The notes: a model not told the origin generated them from the sequence alone. Shown: positions 35,770-44,601, counted from the stretch's first letter. The stretch is DNA of 64,000 nt from Flavobacterium sp. ALD4 (GCF_002836475.1 NZ_PJBJ01000030.1:930001-994000), one strand, 5' to 3'. Numbers and translations: made by a program.

Positions 35770-38079
35770 TTAGAATTCAAATTCATCGGTATTTTGTAGC
35801 GTATTTGTCGTGTCTTTTGCAACAGGTGCATTGTAACAATCTACTCTTATAGAAAGATTTGGAGGTCTTTCGAATTCACCTTTCGATACTTTTAAATTTT
35901 CATCGGCATAACAAAGCTTCATAAAGTAAGCCCAAACAGGTAATGCGGCTGTTGCCCCTTGTCCGTAGGTAATACTTTTAAATCGGGCCGAACGATCTTC
36001 ACAACCTACCCAAACACCTGTTACTAGATTTGGAACCATTCCCATGAACCAACCGTCGGACTGGTTCTGCGTTGTTCCTGTTTTACCTGCAATAGGATTG
36101 GTGAATTTATAAGGATAGCCCGTAATTCTATTATATCCATAACCTCCACCATCGGTTCTTAATCTGTTTCCAGATCCTCCCTCGGTTACCCCTTCTAATA
36201 ATTTAATAATGGCAAAAGCAATGTCTTTGTTCAATACATCATGTGATTCAGGGATTGGCTCATAAATAATGACGCCACTTTTGTCTTCGATTCGCGATAA
36301 GAATTGGGGCTTAGTATAGACGCCTTGGTTTGCAAATGTACTGTACGCCGCAACCATATCCTCCACTGTGATATCTACTGCACCTAATGCAATGGATGGT
36401 TGAATAGGTATTTCAGATTTAACTCCTAACTTATGTGTTAACTTAACTACTGCTTCAGGACCTACCTTATCCATTAGCTTTGCAGAGACAGTATTTATGG
36501 AATTAGCTAATGCTTTTTTTAACGTAACCATTCCTATGTATTTGTTATTGGAGTTTCTTGGGGTCCAAGCTTCAGTAACGTGGTGGCGTCCAACAGGCAT
36601 TGTGAAAGGGGCATCTATAATGGAATCACATGGAGACATGTTCAATTGCTCGATCGCAGTAGCGTAAACGAAAGGTTTAAATGTGGAGCCCACTTGTCTG
36701 GCGCCTTGACCTACGTGGTCATACTGAAAATATTTATAATCAATTCCACCTACCCAGGCTTTTATGTTACCAGTTTGAGGTTCCATAGCCATAACTCCAG
36801 ATTGTAGAAAATGTTTGTAATAACGGATCGAGTCCATTGGAGTCATAATAGTGTCTTTTTCTCCTTTCCACGTAAACACGGTCATTTTTGTCTTTACACT
36901 AAATGATTCTATAATTTCATCATCGCTTTTGTCTGCAGATTTTAAAACAGCCCATCGGTTAGATGATTTCATCGCTTGAGTTAAAATGCGTTGCGTTTCC
37001 TTGTCTGAGATGCCTACAAAAGGGGCGTTTTTATTGTTTTTTGCCTGAATAAAAAATTCTTCCTGTAGGTTTGCCATGTGGGCAGAAACTGCTTCTTCAG
37101 CATGTAATTGCATTCTGGAGTCAATAGTAGTATAGATTTTCAATCCGTCTTTGTAGATATCATAATCAGATCCGTCGGGTTTCTTGTTTTCATCAACCCA
37201 TTTTTTCATGTAATCACGAAGGTACTCTCTGAAATAAGTTGCTGATCCTTCTCTATGGCTTTCCAGTTTAAAATGAAGTGTAATTGGCAAACCTTGTAGT
37301 CTTTCTTTTTCTTTTTCCGTAATAATGTCTCCTTTTGCCATTTGCGCAAGTACTACATTTCTACGGTTTTTTACCCCTACCGGGTTTCGAACCGGATTGT
37401 ACAATCCTGAGTTTTTGAACATCCCCACTAATATGGCAGATTCTTCGATATTTAAATTTTTTGGTTCTTTTGAAAAATAGGTCTGCGCAGCAGAACTTAC
37501 GCCCACTGAATAGTTTCCAAAGTCATATACATTGCAGTACATAGCTAAAATTTCATTTTTGGTATATTGCCTTTCTAATCGAATAGCAATAATCCATTCT
37601 TTAACTTTTTGTACTATTCTAAAAGGCAAAAACTTTGAACCTTCGCCATGGAATAATTGTTTAGCCAGTTGCTGTGTTAGTGTACTTGCTCCACCACTAC
37701 TTCCAAGACTTGCAATAGCTCGTAATGTCCCTCTTCCATCAATACCTGAATGTTCATAAAAACGCTCGTCTTCGGTTGCTACTAGGGCTTGAACGAGGTT
37801 TTTAGGTAAATCAGAATATTTTAGTTGGGATCTGTTTTTTTGAAAATACTTTCCTAGGACCACTCCATCTGCTGAAATAATTTCAGTGGCTAGATTAGAA
37901 TCTGGGTTTTCCAAGTCTTCAAAGGACGGCATAGATCCAAAAAGTCCCCAAGAGGCAAATAAGAAAAAGAGAAGGACACCGCCCATTCCTAAAAGAAAAA
38001 TCTTCCAAAATGCTTTAGTGTAATACTTAAAATCTTTATCGGCAGTATTGCCCTGATTGTTATTTTTTTTAGCAGCCAT
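35770..38079 (-). CDS. penicillin-binding protein 1A (bifunctional transglycosylase/transpeptidase)
   Basis: A 769-residue class A PBP that polymerises and crosslinks peptidoglycan. One N-terminal membrane helix (IFLLGMGGVLLFFLFASWGL) precedes the GT51 domain, with ATEDERFYEHSGIDGRGTLR (catalytic Glu), GGASTLTQQLAKQLF and AILVGMFKNSGLYNP. The transpeptidase domain has GSTFKPFVYATAIE (SxxK nucleophile), SINTVSAKL (SxN) and AGKTGTTQNQSDGWFMG (KTG). All catalytic motifs are intact. It starts 8 bases after gldH, so the gene order ricT-gldH-PBP1A forms one leftward operon. Confidence 0.96.
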   Translation of the reverse strand: MAAKKNNNQGNTADKDFKYYTKAFWKIFLLGMGGVLLFFLFASWGLFGSMPSFEDLENPDSNLATEIISADGVVLGKYFQKNRSQLKYSDLPKNLVQALVATEDERFYEHSGIDGRGTLRAIASLGSSGGASTLTQQLAKQLFHGEGSKFLPFRIVQKVKEWIIAIRLERQYTKNEILAMYCNVYDFGNYSVGVSSAAQTYFSKEPKNLNIEESAILVGMFKNSGLYNPVRNPVGVKNRRNVVLAQMAKGDIITEKEKERLQGLPITLHFKLESHREGSATYFREYLRDYMKKWVDENKKPDGSDYDIYKDGLKIYTTIDSRMQLHAEEAVSAHMANLQEEFFIQAKNNKNAPFVGISDKETQRILTQAMKSSNRWAVLKSADKSDDEIIESFSVKTKMTVFTWKGEKDTIMTPMDSIRYYKHFLQSGVMAMEPQTGNIKAWVGGIDYKYFQYDHVGQGARQVGSTFKPFVYATAIEQLNMSPCDSIIDAPFTMPVGRHHVTEAWTPRNSNNKYIGMVTLKKALANSINTVSAKLMDKVGPEAVVKLTHKLGVKSEIPIQPSIALGAVDITVEDMVAAYSTFANQGVYTKPQFLSRIEDKSGVIIYEPIPESHDVLNKDIAFAIIKLLEGVTEGGSGNRLRTDGGGYGYNRITGYPYKFTNPIAGKTGTTQNQSDGWFMGMVPNLVTGVWVGCEDRSARFKSITYGQGATAALPVWAYFMKLCYADENLKVSKGEFERPPNLSIRVDCYNAPVAKDTTNTLQNTDEFEF

Positions 38080-38087
38080 ATATTAAC

Positions 38088-38567
38088 CTAGTCTTTTTTT
38101 TCTATTCGTAATCCCACTTCTGTAATTCCTTCTAAAAGCGCCACTCCAGCGATTTTACCGGTCTCCCTGACAGCCTGTTTTACATGGACTTTGTATTTCC
38201 CCTTGAATTTTACATTCTCTTTAAAGAACAATTTGCTTTCCTTTATGTCCGTGAATCCGTTACCTAATAGGGTTCCGTCAGGATTTGCCATTTGGTATTC
38301 CAAGGTGTCCACTTTTGTATAGCCGTTTGGTTTTTCAACAGACACAATTAAAAAGAGATTATTGTATTGATAATTATTATTGTCTCTTAAATTGATGAAT
38401 AGATCATATCGTTTTGTGGAATCTAATTCTGGTAAATCGAATGTTACAATACTATCTTTATTCCAGGCACTTCCCACAGACTTATACTCGTCAAATACTC
38501 TTTTTTCGTCACACGAAAAAAAGAGTATCGCAATCAAAACGAAAAAAACGCTATTTTTTAGCCTCAT
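38088..38567 (-). CDS. gldH: gliding motility lipoprotein GldH
   Basis: A 159-residue lipoprotein. Signal sequence with lipobox (FVLIAILFFSC), mature start DEKRVFDEYKSVGSAWNKD, then FINLRDNNNYQYNNLFLI, DTLEYQMANPDGTLLGNGFTD and a terminal LLEGITEVGLRIEK, matching GldH as I know it from Flavobacterium johnsoniae, where it is needed for gliding (and linked to type IX-dependent motility). The start overlaps the end of ricT by 17 bases. Its presence agrees with the type IX sorting domain on the M4 protease nearby. Confidence 0.9.
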   Translation of the reverse strand: MRLKNSVFFVLIAILFFSCDEKRVFDEYKSVGSAWNKDSIVTFDLPELDSTKRYDLFINLRDNNNYQYNNLFLIVSVEKPNGYTKVDTLEYQMANPDGTLLGNGFTDIKESKLFFKENVKFKGKYKVHVKQAVRETGKIAGVALLEGITEVGLRIEKKD

Positions 38568-39825
38568 TTTTAGTAATAATTATTGGTTTTCTTGTTATCG
38601 CAGGCTTTTTCTCGTTTGAAACGGAAGGGGCATTATTTACCGGTTTTTTATTGTTTGCGACAATCTTATTGTCTCCTGCTGGCTTGTTTTCTCCTGCTGA
38701 CTTCGGTTTTTTGTTTGGTTTTTTCCTTTTTTTAGGTTGATCAAAGCGGGTTAAACTTTCTTGACCCATTGCATTATTGAAATCTTTTTCTGTTTCTTGA
38801 ATCACTTCAATTGCATAATCCTCAAGCGAGGAAACTTTGTTTTTCAATTTGTTTTCGGCGATGATTTCCTGTACTTTTTCAATTTTTAGGATATGCCAAT
38901 TGGCAAAATTATTAGTGTAGGCAAACCACATTAATCCTTTGAAAATATCTTGTTTTTGACAAATTGCATCTCCTTTTTCGGTCACTAATTTGGTTTCAAA
39001 GTCAGGGAACCCTTTCAAAGCATCCATGTAAGTGTCTAACTCATAGTTGAGACAGCATTTTAATTTACCGCATTGTCCCGCTAATTTTTGTGGGTTCAAT
39101 GATAACTGCTGGTAGCGGGCTGCTGAAGTGTTGACGCTTCTAAAGTCTGTCAACCAAGTGGAACAGCACAATTCTCTTCCGCAGGAACCAATTCCTCCTA
39201 AACGGGCTGCTTCCTGTCGGAAACCCACTTGTTTCATTTCGATTCGAGTACTGAACTCTTTAGCGAAATCTTTAATTAAAAGTCTAAAATCAATTCGGTC
39301 ATTTGCCGTGTAGTAAAACGTGGCTTTAGATCCATCTCCTTGAAATTCAATATCAGAGATTTTCATTTCCAGTTTTTGGGAAATCGCTAATTCACGAGCA
39401 CGAACTTTCATTGGTTCTTCTCTTTCTCGTGCAGCAGACCAGATATCAATGTCTTTTTGTGATGCTTTTCTGTAGATTTTAGGAACCTCGTTGCTGTCGG
39501 GGTTTGCTCCTTTTTTCTTCATTTGGATTTTTACCAATTCCCCAGTCAAAGTGACAATTCCAATATCATGTCCAGGAGAAGCGACAGTTGCCACAATGTC
39601 TCCCATACTCAAAGTCAATTTTTCAGTATTGCGATAAAACTCTTTTCTTCCGTTTTTGAAACGCACTTCAACACAGTCAAAAGGTGCTTGTCCAGTAGGT
39701 AAGCTCATATTAGAAAGCCAATCGAATACAGTTAATTTATTGCAGCTATCAGTGCCGCAAGTCCCATTATTTTTACAACCCTTTGGTGATCCACCATCAG
39801 AAGTTGAACAACTTGTACATGCCAT
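38551..39825 (-). CDS. ricT: RicT/PSP1-domain protein (YaaT-like)
   Basis: A 424-residue cytosolic protein. A Cys-rich N-terminus (CTSCSTSDGGSPKGCKNNG) precedes a PSP1 domain (FDCVEVRFKNGRKEFYRN, IVATVASPGHDIGIV, DRIDFRLLIKDFAKEF). The signature GIGSCGRELCCSTWL and AGQCGKLKCCLNYELD holds the Cys residues that bind Fe-S clusters in the Bacillus Ric complex. The last 70 residues are a Lys/Pro/Asn-rich tail that looks disordered. The frame opens at 39894, but the ATG at 39825 gives MACTSC and follows a TAnnTTTG box. In this phylum the protein's role is not established. Confidence 0.88.
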   Translation of the reverse strand: MACTSCSTSDGGSPKGCKNNGTCGTDSCNKLTVFDWLSNMSLPTGQAPFDCVEVRFKNGRKEFYRNTEKLTLSMGDIVATVASPGHDIGIVTLTGELVKIQMKKKGANPDSNEVPKIYRKASQKDIDIWSAAREREEPMKVRARELAISQKLEMKISDIEFQGDGSKATFYYTANDRIDFRLLIKDFAKEFSTRIEMKQVGFRQEAARLGGIGSCGRELCCSTWLTDFRSVNTSAARYQQLSLNPQKLAGQCGKLKCCLNYELDTYMDALKGFPDFETKLVTEKGDAICQKQDIFKGLMWFAYTNNFANWHILKIEKVQEIIAENKLKNKVSSLEDYAIEVIQETEKDFNNAMGQESLTRFDQPKKRKKPNKKPKSAGENKPAGDNKIVANNKKPVNNAPSVSNEKKPAITRKPIIITKNEAKK

Positions 39826-39911
39826 AATTTTATATATAGTGTTGTGACGAGCACAACTTATGTTCTTAAAAAGATTAATGTGTAAATATAGCATTTTTTA
39901 AGTGAATCATA

Positions 39912-39919
39912 CAAAAGTA
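39912..39919 (-). promoter_or_regulatory. -7 element of the ricT-gldH-PBP1A operon
   Basis: TACTTTTG on the minus strand matches TAnnTTTG and lies 87 bases before the ricT ATG at 39825. It is upstream of another in-frame ATG at 39894, so it does not exclude that start. No ideal -33 partner was found. Confidence 0.5.
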
Positions 39920-39950
39920 AAAAACTACAAAGGATTAAAGTTTTTATAAA

Positions 39951-39986
39951 AAAAAGCCTATTTCAAGTAGATGAAATAGGCTTTTT
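39951..39986 (-). terminator. terminator after trhO
   Basis: A perfect 15-base stem (AAAAAGCCTATTTCA with TGAAATAGGCTTTTT, loop AGTAGA) lies 27 bases beyond the trhO stop; a run of Ts follows on the minus strand. Confidence 0.92.
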
Positions 39987-40013
39987 AAGAACTTTATGTT
40001 AAAAAGTAGGGGT

Positions 40014-41363
40014 TTAGATCTTGTACAACTTATCGGACAATCTAATTCTAAAAGGTAATTTGAATGTACAGGTATCTCCAGCGACTGCTTTTTCAACAAC
40101 TACTTCGTTCACTAACATTTCCTCGATAATTAATCTTTGCTCTCCTGTTGTCGTTCCTATAATCAGGACGGTATCTCCAATATGGATTTCGTTTTCTTCT
40201 ATTAAAAATTGACCGATACTTGGTTTTGGATAAAAATGAGTTCCTTTTCCAACGTATTGTTTTTTGATTTTCATTTCTTTTTTAATAGCTACCTTTGATT
40301 CTGCTGCAACAAAAGTACCGAGGCTTTCTAGATTATTTTTAAAAGTCAATACATCCGACTTTCCTTTTTTGAAAATCTTATTACCGTTTTTAATTCCTCT
40401 GCGAATTGCTTTTTGCTCTTCTTCTGGTAAGTGAATTACATCAATACAGTCTTGTGAACAACAACCTTCCATTGCCTGAGCACATTCTTCACATTGGATA
40501 AAAAGTAAATGGCAACCTTCATTTAAACAGTTGGTATGCACATCACATGATTTGCCGCATTGGTGGCATTGTGATACGATATCGTCTGTAATTCTTTCGC
40601 CTAAGCGGTGATCGAAAACAAAGTTTTTCCCAATGAATTTGCTTTCCAAAGCCTCTTCTTTTACCTGGCGTGTGTATTCAATGATTCCGCCTTCCAGTTG
40701 ATAGACGTTGTCAAAACCTTTGTGCTTAAAGTAAGCGCTAGCTTTTTCACATCGAATTCCTCCGGTACAATACATCAACAGATTTTTGTCTTCTTTGTGG
40801 GCTGCAAGTTGACTTTCAATAATGGGCAATGATTCTCTGAATGTATCTACGTCTGGCTTGATCGCATTGGTAAAATGACCAATTTCACTCTCGTAATGAT
40901 TTCTCATATCAACCACAATCGTGTTTGGGTCTTCTAATAGATCATTGAATTGTTTCGCTTTCAGGTGAATCCCGATGTTCGTTACATCAAATGTTTCGTC
41001 TACTAATCCGTCCGCAACAATTTTGTCACGAACTTTTACCGTTAATTTTAAAAAAGAGTGATCGTCTTGCTCTACGGCAATATTCAATCGGATGCCTTTC
41101 ATGAAATTATAGGTTTCAATGCTGTCCTTGAAAGCATAGAAGTTATCTGCGGGAAGTGATAATTGGGCGTTGATTCCCTCATTGGCCACATATATTCTAC
41201 CCAGAACCTCAAGAGGGTCCCAAGCTAGGAATAAATCGTTACGAAATTGTGTAGGGTCTTGAATTTGCGCATAAGCATAGAAAGACAAAGTAAGTCTTTG
41301 TTTTCCGGCATCATCAATCATGATGGCTCTTTCTTCTGCGCTTAATGTGTTATACAGTTGCAT
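40014..41363 (-). CDS. trhO: tRNA uridine(34) hydroxylase, rhodanese-related
   Basis: A 449-residue protein of the YceA/TrhO family, which hydroxylates U34 of tRNA using prephenate. It has an N-terminal acylphosphatase-like domain (FLAWDPLEVLGRIYVANEGI), then a rhodanese domain with the active Cys in LMYCTGGIRCEKASAYFKHK and YQLEGGIIEYTRQV. A Cys-rich segment follows (SQCHQCGKSCDVHTNCLN, FIQCEECAQAMEGCCSQDC), able to form zinc sites. About 120 further residues extend past the E. coli length; such long forms are known in Bacteroidota. A promoter with both elements lies just upstream. Confidence 0.92.
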   Translation of the reverse strand: MQLYNTLSAEERAIMIDDAGKQRLTLSFYAYAQIQDPTQFRNDLFLAWDPLEVLGRIYVANEGINAQLSLPADNFYAFKDSIETYNFMKGIRLNIAVEQDDHSFLKLTVKVRDKIVADGLVDETFDVTNIGIHLKAKQFNDLLEDPNTIVVDMRNHYESEIGHFTNAIKPDVDTFRESLPIIESQLAAHKEDKNLLMYCTGGIRCEKASAYFKHKGFDNVYQLEGGIIEYTRQVKEEALESKFIGKNFVFDHRLGERITDDIVSQCHQCGKSCDVHTNCLNEGCHLLFIQCEECAQAMEGCCSQDCIDVIHLPEEEQKAIRRGIKNGNKIFKKGKSDVLTFKNNLESLGTFVAAESKVAIKKEMKIKKQYVGKGTHFYPKPSIGQFLIEENEIHIGDTVLIIGTTTGEQRLIIEEMLVNEVVVEKAVAGDTCTFKLPFRIRLSDKLYKI

Positions 41364-41398
41364 GCTATAAACAGTTTAAGTGTGAAAAATTATTTTTG

Positions 41399-41429
41399 CA
41401 AAAGTAAGTAAAAGGTTGAGAGAGACAAT
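41399..41429 (-). promoter_or_regulatory. trhO promoter (-33 and -7 elements)
   Basis: On the minus strand, ATTG (41426-41429) is followed 19 bases later by TACTTTTG (41399-41406), matching the Bacteroidota pattern TTG-N19-TAnnTTTG, with the ATG 35 bases downstream. Confidence 0.65.
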
Positions 41430-41597
41430 GGCCCGATTGTGAAAAAAGCTTCCCCAATTTGTGGATGTGTTGTTACTGTATTCAAAAAGTTAAATCAAAA
41501 ATTTGCTGAGTCATTGAATAGTTTGTGATTTTATGTGCTATATTCGAGTATGGTTAATTGATTTTGAATCAATCCCAATTTAATAAACCAAAAAAAC

Positions 41598-42068
41598 ATG
41601 AAAAAAGTAATTTTTATTATTTCTGTAATTTTATGCTCTACAACTGTATTTTCTCAGGAGAATAAAGACGATTTTGGCGGTGTAAGAAAGAATGCAATAT
41701 CCTTTAATTTTTTAGGAACAACGCCGGCAATCGGTTTGACTTATGAAAGAATTGTATCAAAGCACGTCAGTTTAGAAGTTGGTGTGGGAATACCAAGTAT
41801 TGGGATTGGTGCAAAAATATTTTTCAGCAAAATCCAAGAGCAAAAAATGATGTTTAATATTGGATTAACAACAACTTATGTTGATCTTGGAGATGGTGTT
41901 TTTATTGGGGGAAGAGCTGTAATTATCTATGTTCCAATAGGACTTAGTTATTACGGATCGAAAGGGTTCAATTTCGGAATAGATGTTGGCCCAATAACAA
42001 ATGCTAGATATAGATTTGTGACTAATATCGCTCCCTATGCAGGTCTTAAACTAGGGAAACGATTTTAA
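41598..42068 (+). CDS. exported protein, probable small outer-membrane beta-barrel
   Basis: A 156-residue protein with a clear signal peptide (IFIISVILCSTTVFSQ). The mature part alternates short amphipathic strands with Gly/Phe/Tyr-rich turns (ISFNFLGTTPAIGLTYER, VSLEVGVGIPSIGIGAKI, IYVPIGLSYYGSKGFNFGID, IAPYAGLKLGKRF) and ends in Phe, as expected for an outer-membrane barrel. No family is recognised. It has its own upstream region containing the dyad TTGATT-TTG-AATCAA at 41558-41572, so a regulated single gene is plausible. Confidence 0.75.
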   Translation: MKKVIFIISVILCSTTVFSQENKDDFGGVRKNAISFNFLGTTPAIGLTYERIVSKHVSLEVGVGIPSIGIGAKIFFSKIQEQKMMFNIGLTTTYVDLGDGVFIGGRAVIIYVPIGLSYYGSKGFNFGIDVGPITNARYRFVTNIAPYAGLKLGKRF

Positions 42069-42112
42069 TTAAAACAGTCAGCTTTGGGACTATTTGCTTT
42101 GTCAGTTTACTT

Positions 42113-42144
42113 CGCTCGTGTCCAGCTGTTCGCTATCACGAGCG
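42113..42144. repeat. inverted repeat downstream of the 156-aa gene
   Basis: CGCTCGTG and CACGAGCG form a perfect 8-base, GC-rich stem around a 16-base loop. No T-run follows directly, so it looks more like a dispersed palindrome than a standard terminator. It lies between two converging genes. Confidence 0.5.
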
Positions 42145-42183
42145 ATAATTATACAGTTTGTGATTTCTTTGTGTCAAAATCAC

Positions 42184-42975
42184 TTATTTGTTGTTATTAA
42201 TTATATCCTCCGTAAGTATTTGTGATAGTTCTTTCAGTTTTCCCTGTTCGTATAGTTTTGGTAAATCTTTTAAAGGGGTTCCCCAAGGCGCTTCATAGTT
42301 GATATAATCTTGAAACGTCAGTCCATCAATTACCCTTGTGTTAAAAGCGGATCTAAAGCGAATTCCGCCATCATTTGTATGATAGCCATACGCTAAATAA
42401 TCAATCTTACGCGTTTGTTTGTTTATCCAATAATGAAATTCATCATCAAAATCTTTTCCTCCGCCGTCTTTACCAAAAGTTACCCCCACAACATCGTACT
42501 GCTTTTCTTTGATTGTAATTTCTTCAATGAATTTTTTATTTACTGAAGTGTCTTGCAGTTTATACGGGAGCGTAGCAAAATAAATAACCGAATTTAACGC
42601 TTCAGAATATTTAGCAACATCTTCTTTATTTAAAGATTGTAAATTGTTGTTGATGTACCTTTTAAACGTATCGTTTATCAATACATCTTTAATTAGAAAA
42701 TCGTTCTTCTGCACTTCAGATGAGTATGTAAAAGAATTACCATCGTTCTTAAAACGATATTTCGTACCTCTAAAAACAAAGGAGCAATCGGCATTGTCAT
42801 ATAATTTTCCGCCATGCGCTTCAATGGCACGATTAACTATAGAATCTGCTTTTGAGAGTTGTTTTTCGGTTGCGATACTGTCGTTTTCTGTCGCTACTTT
42901 TTTGTCGCCATTTTTATTATTACAAGACAATAAAAGCGCTGCTAAAACGCACAGCGTTATTAGGTGTTTTTTCAT
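42184..42975 (-). CDS. DUF6503 family lipoprotein
   Basis: A 263-residue lipoprotein: signal with lipobox (CVLAALLLSCNNKNG, Cys18). The mature part begins ADSIVNRAIEAHGGKLYDNA and includes FVFRGTKYRFKNDG, YFATLPYKLQDTSVNKKFI, VGVTFGKDGGGKDFDDEFHY, DYLAYGYHTNDGGIRFRSAF and YINYEAPWGTPLKDLP, as in DUF6503 proteins of Bacteroidota. The fold of such proteins resembles the LolA/outer-membrane lipoprotein-sorting beta half-barrel, suggesting binding of a hydrophobic ligand. Function is not known. It converges with the small barrel gene upstream. Confidence 0.8.
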   Translation of the reverse strand: MKKHLITLCVLAALLLSCNNKNGDKKVATENDSIATEKQLSKADSIVNRAIEAHGGKLYDNADCSFVFRGTKYRFKNDGNSFTYSSEVQKNDFLIKDVLINDTFKRYINNNLQSLNKEDVAKYSEALNSVIYFATLPYKLQDTSVNKKFIEEITIKEKQYDVVGVTFGKDGGGKDFDDEFHYWINKQTRKIDYLAYGYHTNDGGIRFRSAFNTRVIDGLTFQDYINYEAPWGTPLKDLPKLYEQGKLKELSQILTEDIINNNK

Positions 42976-43122
42976 TTTTTAAATATATCACATTTTATAA
43001 AAAACAGCGATACTAGTCCGTTTTTTATAAAAAATTTAACCTAGCTATTATTCCTATTTGATTTCGAAAGAAATAATTAAAGCTGGGTTTTGTCTTTACT
43101 GTAGTATTTTATTCTCCGCATA

Positions 43123-43132
43123 GCTAACGGTT
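43123..43132. repeat. GCTAACGGTT motif, copy 1
   Basis: GCTAACGGTT just past the end of the 170-aa gene, within a stretch (ACTGTA...ATTCT.CGC) partly repeated around copy 2 at 43862-43871. The pair flanks that gene as direct repeats. Confidence 0.4.
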
Positions 43133-43154
43133 ATGGAGTTGGCAAATTTGGTTT

Positions 43155-43667
43155 TCATTTTTTCTTATCTTCTTCAACAATTAGTTTCAAAGAATTGATG
43201 TAATCCGTGTCAAATTCTATCACTCTTATTTTGTTTGGCTTAAAACTCATCTCTCCTTCAAATATTCCTTCGTCTCCCAAAAAGTCTATTACTACCTCTT
43301 CCTCATCCATTTCTATGAGTTTACCCAGGTAAACGGCTTTATCGGACTTTGTTGCAATTTGAAAAATCTCATATTTGCTTGCTAAAAAATAGATGATGGA
43401 AGATACATCTGTAAGCGGAATTATGTCGGCTGCACTTGTTTTTAATCCTTTGAGTTTAATTACTCTTTCAGTAAATTCATGATCTTTATCTTGGATAATT
43501 GCCTTTACATTTTTGTTTCTCAATATCGTATAACCATCAATTATAAAATCGACAGGATTGTTTTTAATTAAGATCCAATTTTCAGTCCAATCAATAAGAA
43601 AACCACTAAAAATTTCTTTTTTGTCGTCAAATTCTATTGTAATTAATTGTCGTAAGTATTTATCCAT
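43155..43667 (-). CDS. hypothetical protein, 170 aa, two similar beta-barrel-like halves
   Basis: No family recognised. The 170-residue soluble acidic protein appears to be an internal duplication. The first half (FSGFLIDWTENWILIKNN, then DGYTILRNKNVKAI) and second half (YLGKLIEMDEEEVVIDFLG, then MSFKPNKIRVIEFDTDYI) share the order G-x-L/F-I-x3-(E)-x3-(L/V)-I, a loop, and (L/F)-(R/K)-x-(N)-(K)-x-(R/K)-(V/A)-I. This is a pattern typical of small Sm-like or SH3-like barrels. No signal peptide. It lies alone, between two GCTAACGGTT repeats, in a disordered part of the window, and could be an accessory gene. Confidence 0.65.
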   Translation of the reverse strand: MDKYLRQLITIEFDDKKEIFSGFLIDWTENWILIKNNPVDFIIDGYTILRNKNVKAIIQDKDHEFTERVIKLKGLKTSAADIIPLTDVSSIIYFLASKYEIFQIATKSDKAVYLGKLIEMDEEEVVIDFLGDEGIFEGEMSFKPNKIRVIEFDTDYINSLKLIVEEDKKK

Positions 43668-43861
43668 TCTATTTTTTTTTAGTTTCGAGAACGATTACTA
43701 CCCGTCTGCTGAATCGTTACGATAAAAGGCATTGCTAATTTTAGCGTATTTATTTAAATGTAAATATACGTATTTAAAGAACTGACGGCTTGAATGTATT
43801 CGTTTCAATTGCTTACTGTAAAGATAGTACGGATTTAGTTCTTATTTAAATGTAATTCTGC

Positions 43862-43871
43862 GCTAACGGTT
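43862..43871. repeat. GCTAACGGTT motif, copy 2
   Basis: Second exact GCTAACGGTT, inside the longer inverted sequence CGCTAA...TTAGCG (43861-43885). Lies between the 170-aa gene and the broken gene at 44021-44317. Confidence 0.4.
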
Positions 43872-44020
43872 GAGGTAAATTAGCGTGATCGGGATTTAAT
43901 CACACCAATACTGCCGCGCTTTATCAACTAGAATCCACTTTTTTTTAATCTTTGTTATTACCACAACGAGTGATTCAAAATCACCAAGATCCGAACGGTT
44001 TTGATAAGAAACACCAAAAA

Positions 44021-44317
44021 CTAAATATTTTTATAATAATTAGCGTCTGACAAAATTATTAATTGAGGTGTCATATTATAGATTGGAATTCCTTTCTCTC
44101 GTTTTAATATTACATTTTTAAAATAAAAAAATATATTTTTTATTTTGAAATCCTTTAGCATCCAATAGTCATTCTTTAATAATCCATATTTACCTGCATT
44201 AACATAATCTCGATATTTGTATTTGATGCTCTCATAATCGTCCCAGTTAAAAAGTGATTTCTGAATTCCTAATTCGGGATAGCCGACAACTTTGTTTTTC
44301 GAATAAGAAATCTACAT
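44021..44317 (-). pseudogene. broken gene of unknown family, about 97 codons
   Basis: On the minus strand a frame reads ISYSKNKVVGYPELGIQKSL, then FNWDDYESIKYKYRDYVNAG, and ends ILSDANYYKNI at a stop at 44021. Its composition is convincingly protein-like, but it has no usable start: the only upstream ATG (44315-44317) is followed at once by TAG, and the frame continues upstream for about nine codons (FVINQKVKNM) before another stop. The simplest reading is a truncated gene with a nonsense change. The family is not recognised. Confidence 0.5.
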
Positions 44318-44560
44318 GTTTTTTACCTTTTGATTAATAACGAATAATTAGTACACACTACCAAATAGACACCCCTTTCTCGTACCAAATGCTATTCAGC
44401 AAGTAGATTATTAATAGTGATCTATAGAACACTTGCGTAGTAGTTTTTAGAATCGTCATTTAGAGTCAGTACGTTTTTAGCCCAGATGGAAACGGCATCC
44501 TTTTTATGGTCTTGTCTTTTTGACGTGACCATAAAAAGATATAGTGTACAACTGGAAGTA

Positions 44561-44601
44561 GCTCCAAATAAAAAAACCACGCCGAAACGTGGTTTTAAAT
44601 T
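44561..44601 (-). terminator. terminator-bearing repeat, copy downstream of selD
   Basis: AAAACCACG-CCGAAA-CGTGGTTTT hairpin in a 41-base block identical at 38 of 41 positions to 47256-47296, which is the bacilliredoxin terminator. It lies about 100 bases beyond selD. Two of the three differences shorten the stem here. Confidence 0.8.

Noticed and set aside
39826..39894. Upstream start for ricT at 39894
   Set aside because: The extra 23 residues are not like the family; the protein normally begins with the Cys-rich stretch at the ATG at 39825.
43111..43885. Integron attC sites at the GCTAACGGTT repeats
   Set aside because: The repeats do not give the paired simple sites with GTTRRRY and RYYYAAC cores, and no integrase is present. 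Kept only as a repeat observation.
44312..44317. Recoding of the TAG in the broken gene, prompted by the nearby selD
   Set aside because: Selenocysteine uses TGA, not TAG, and SelD here most likely serves mnmH. A nonsense mutation is simpler.
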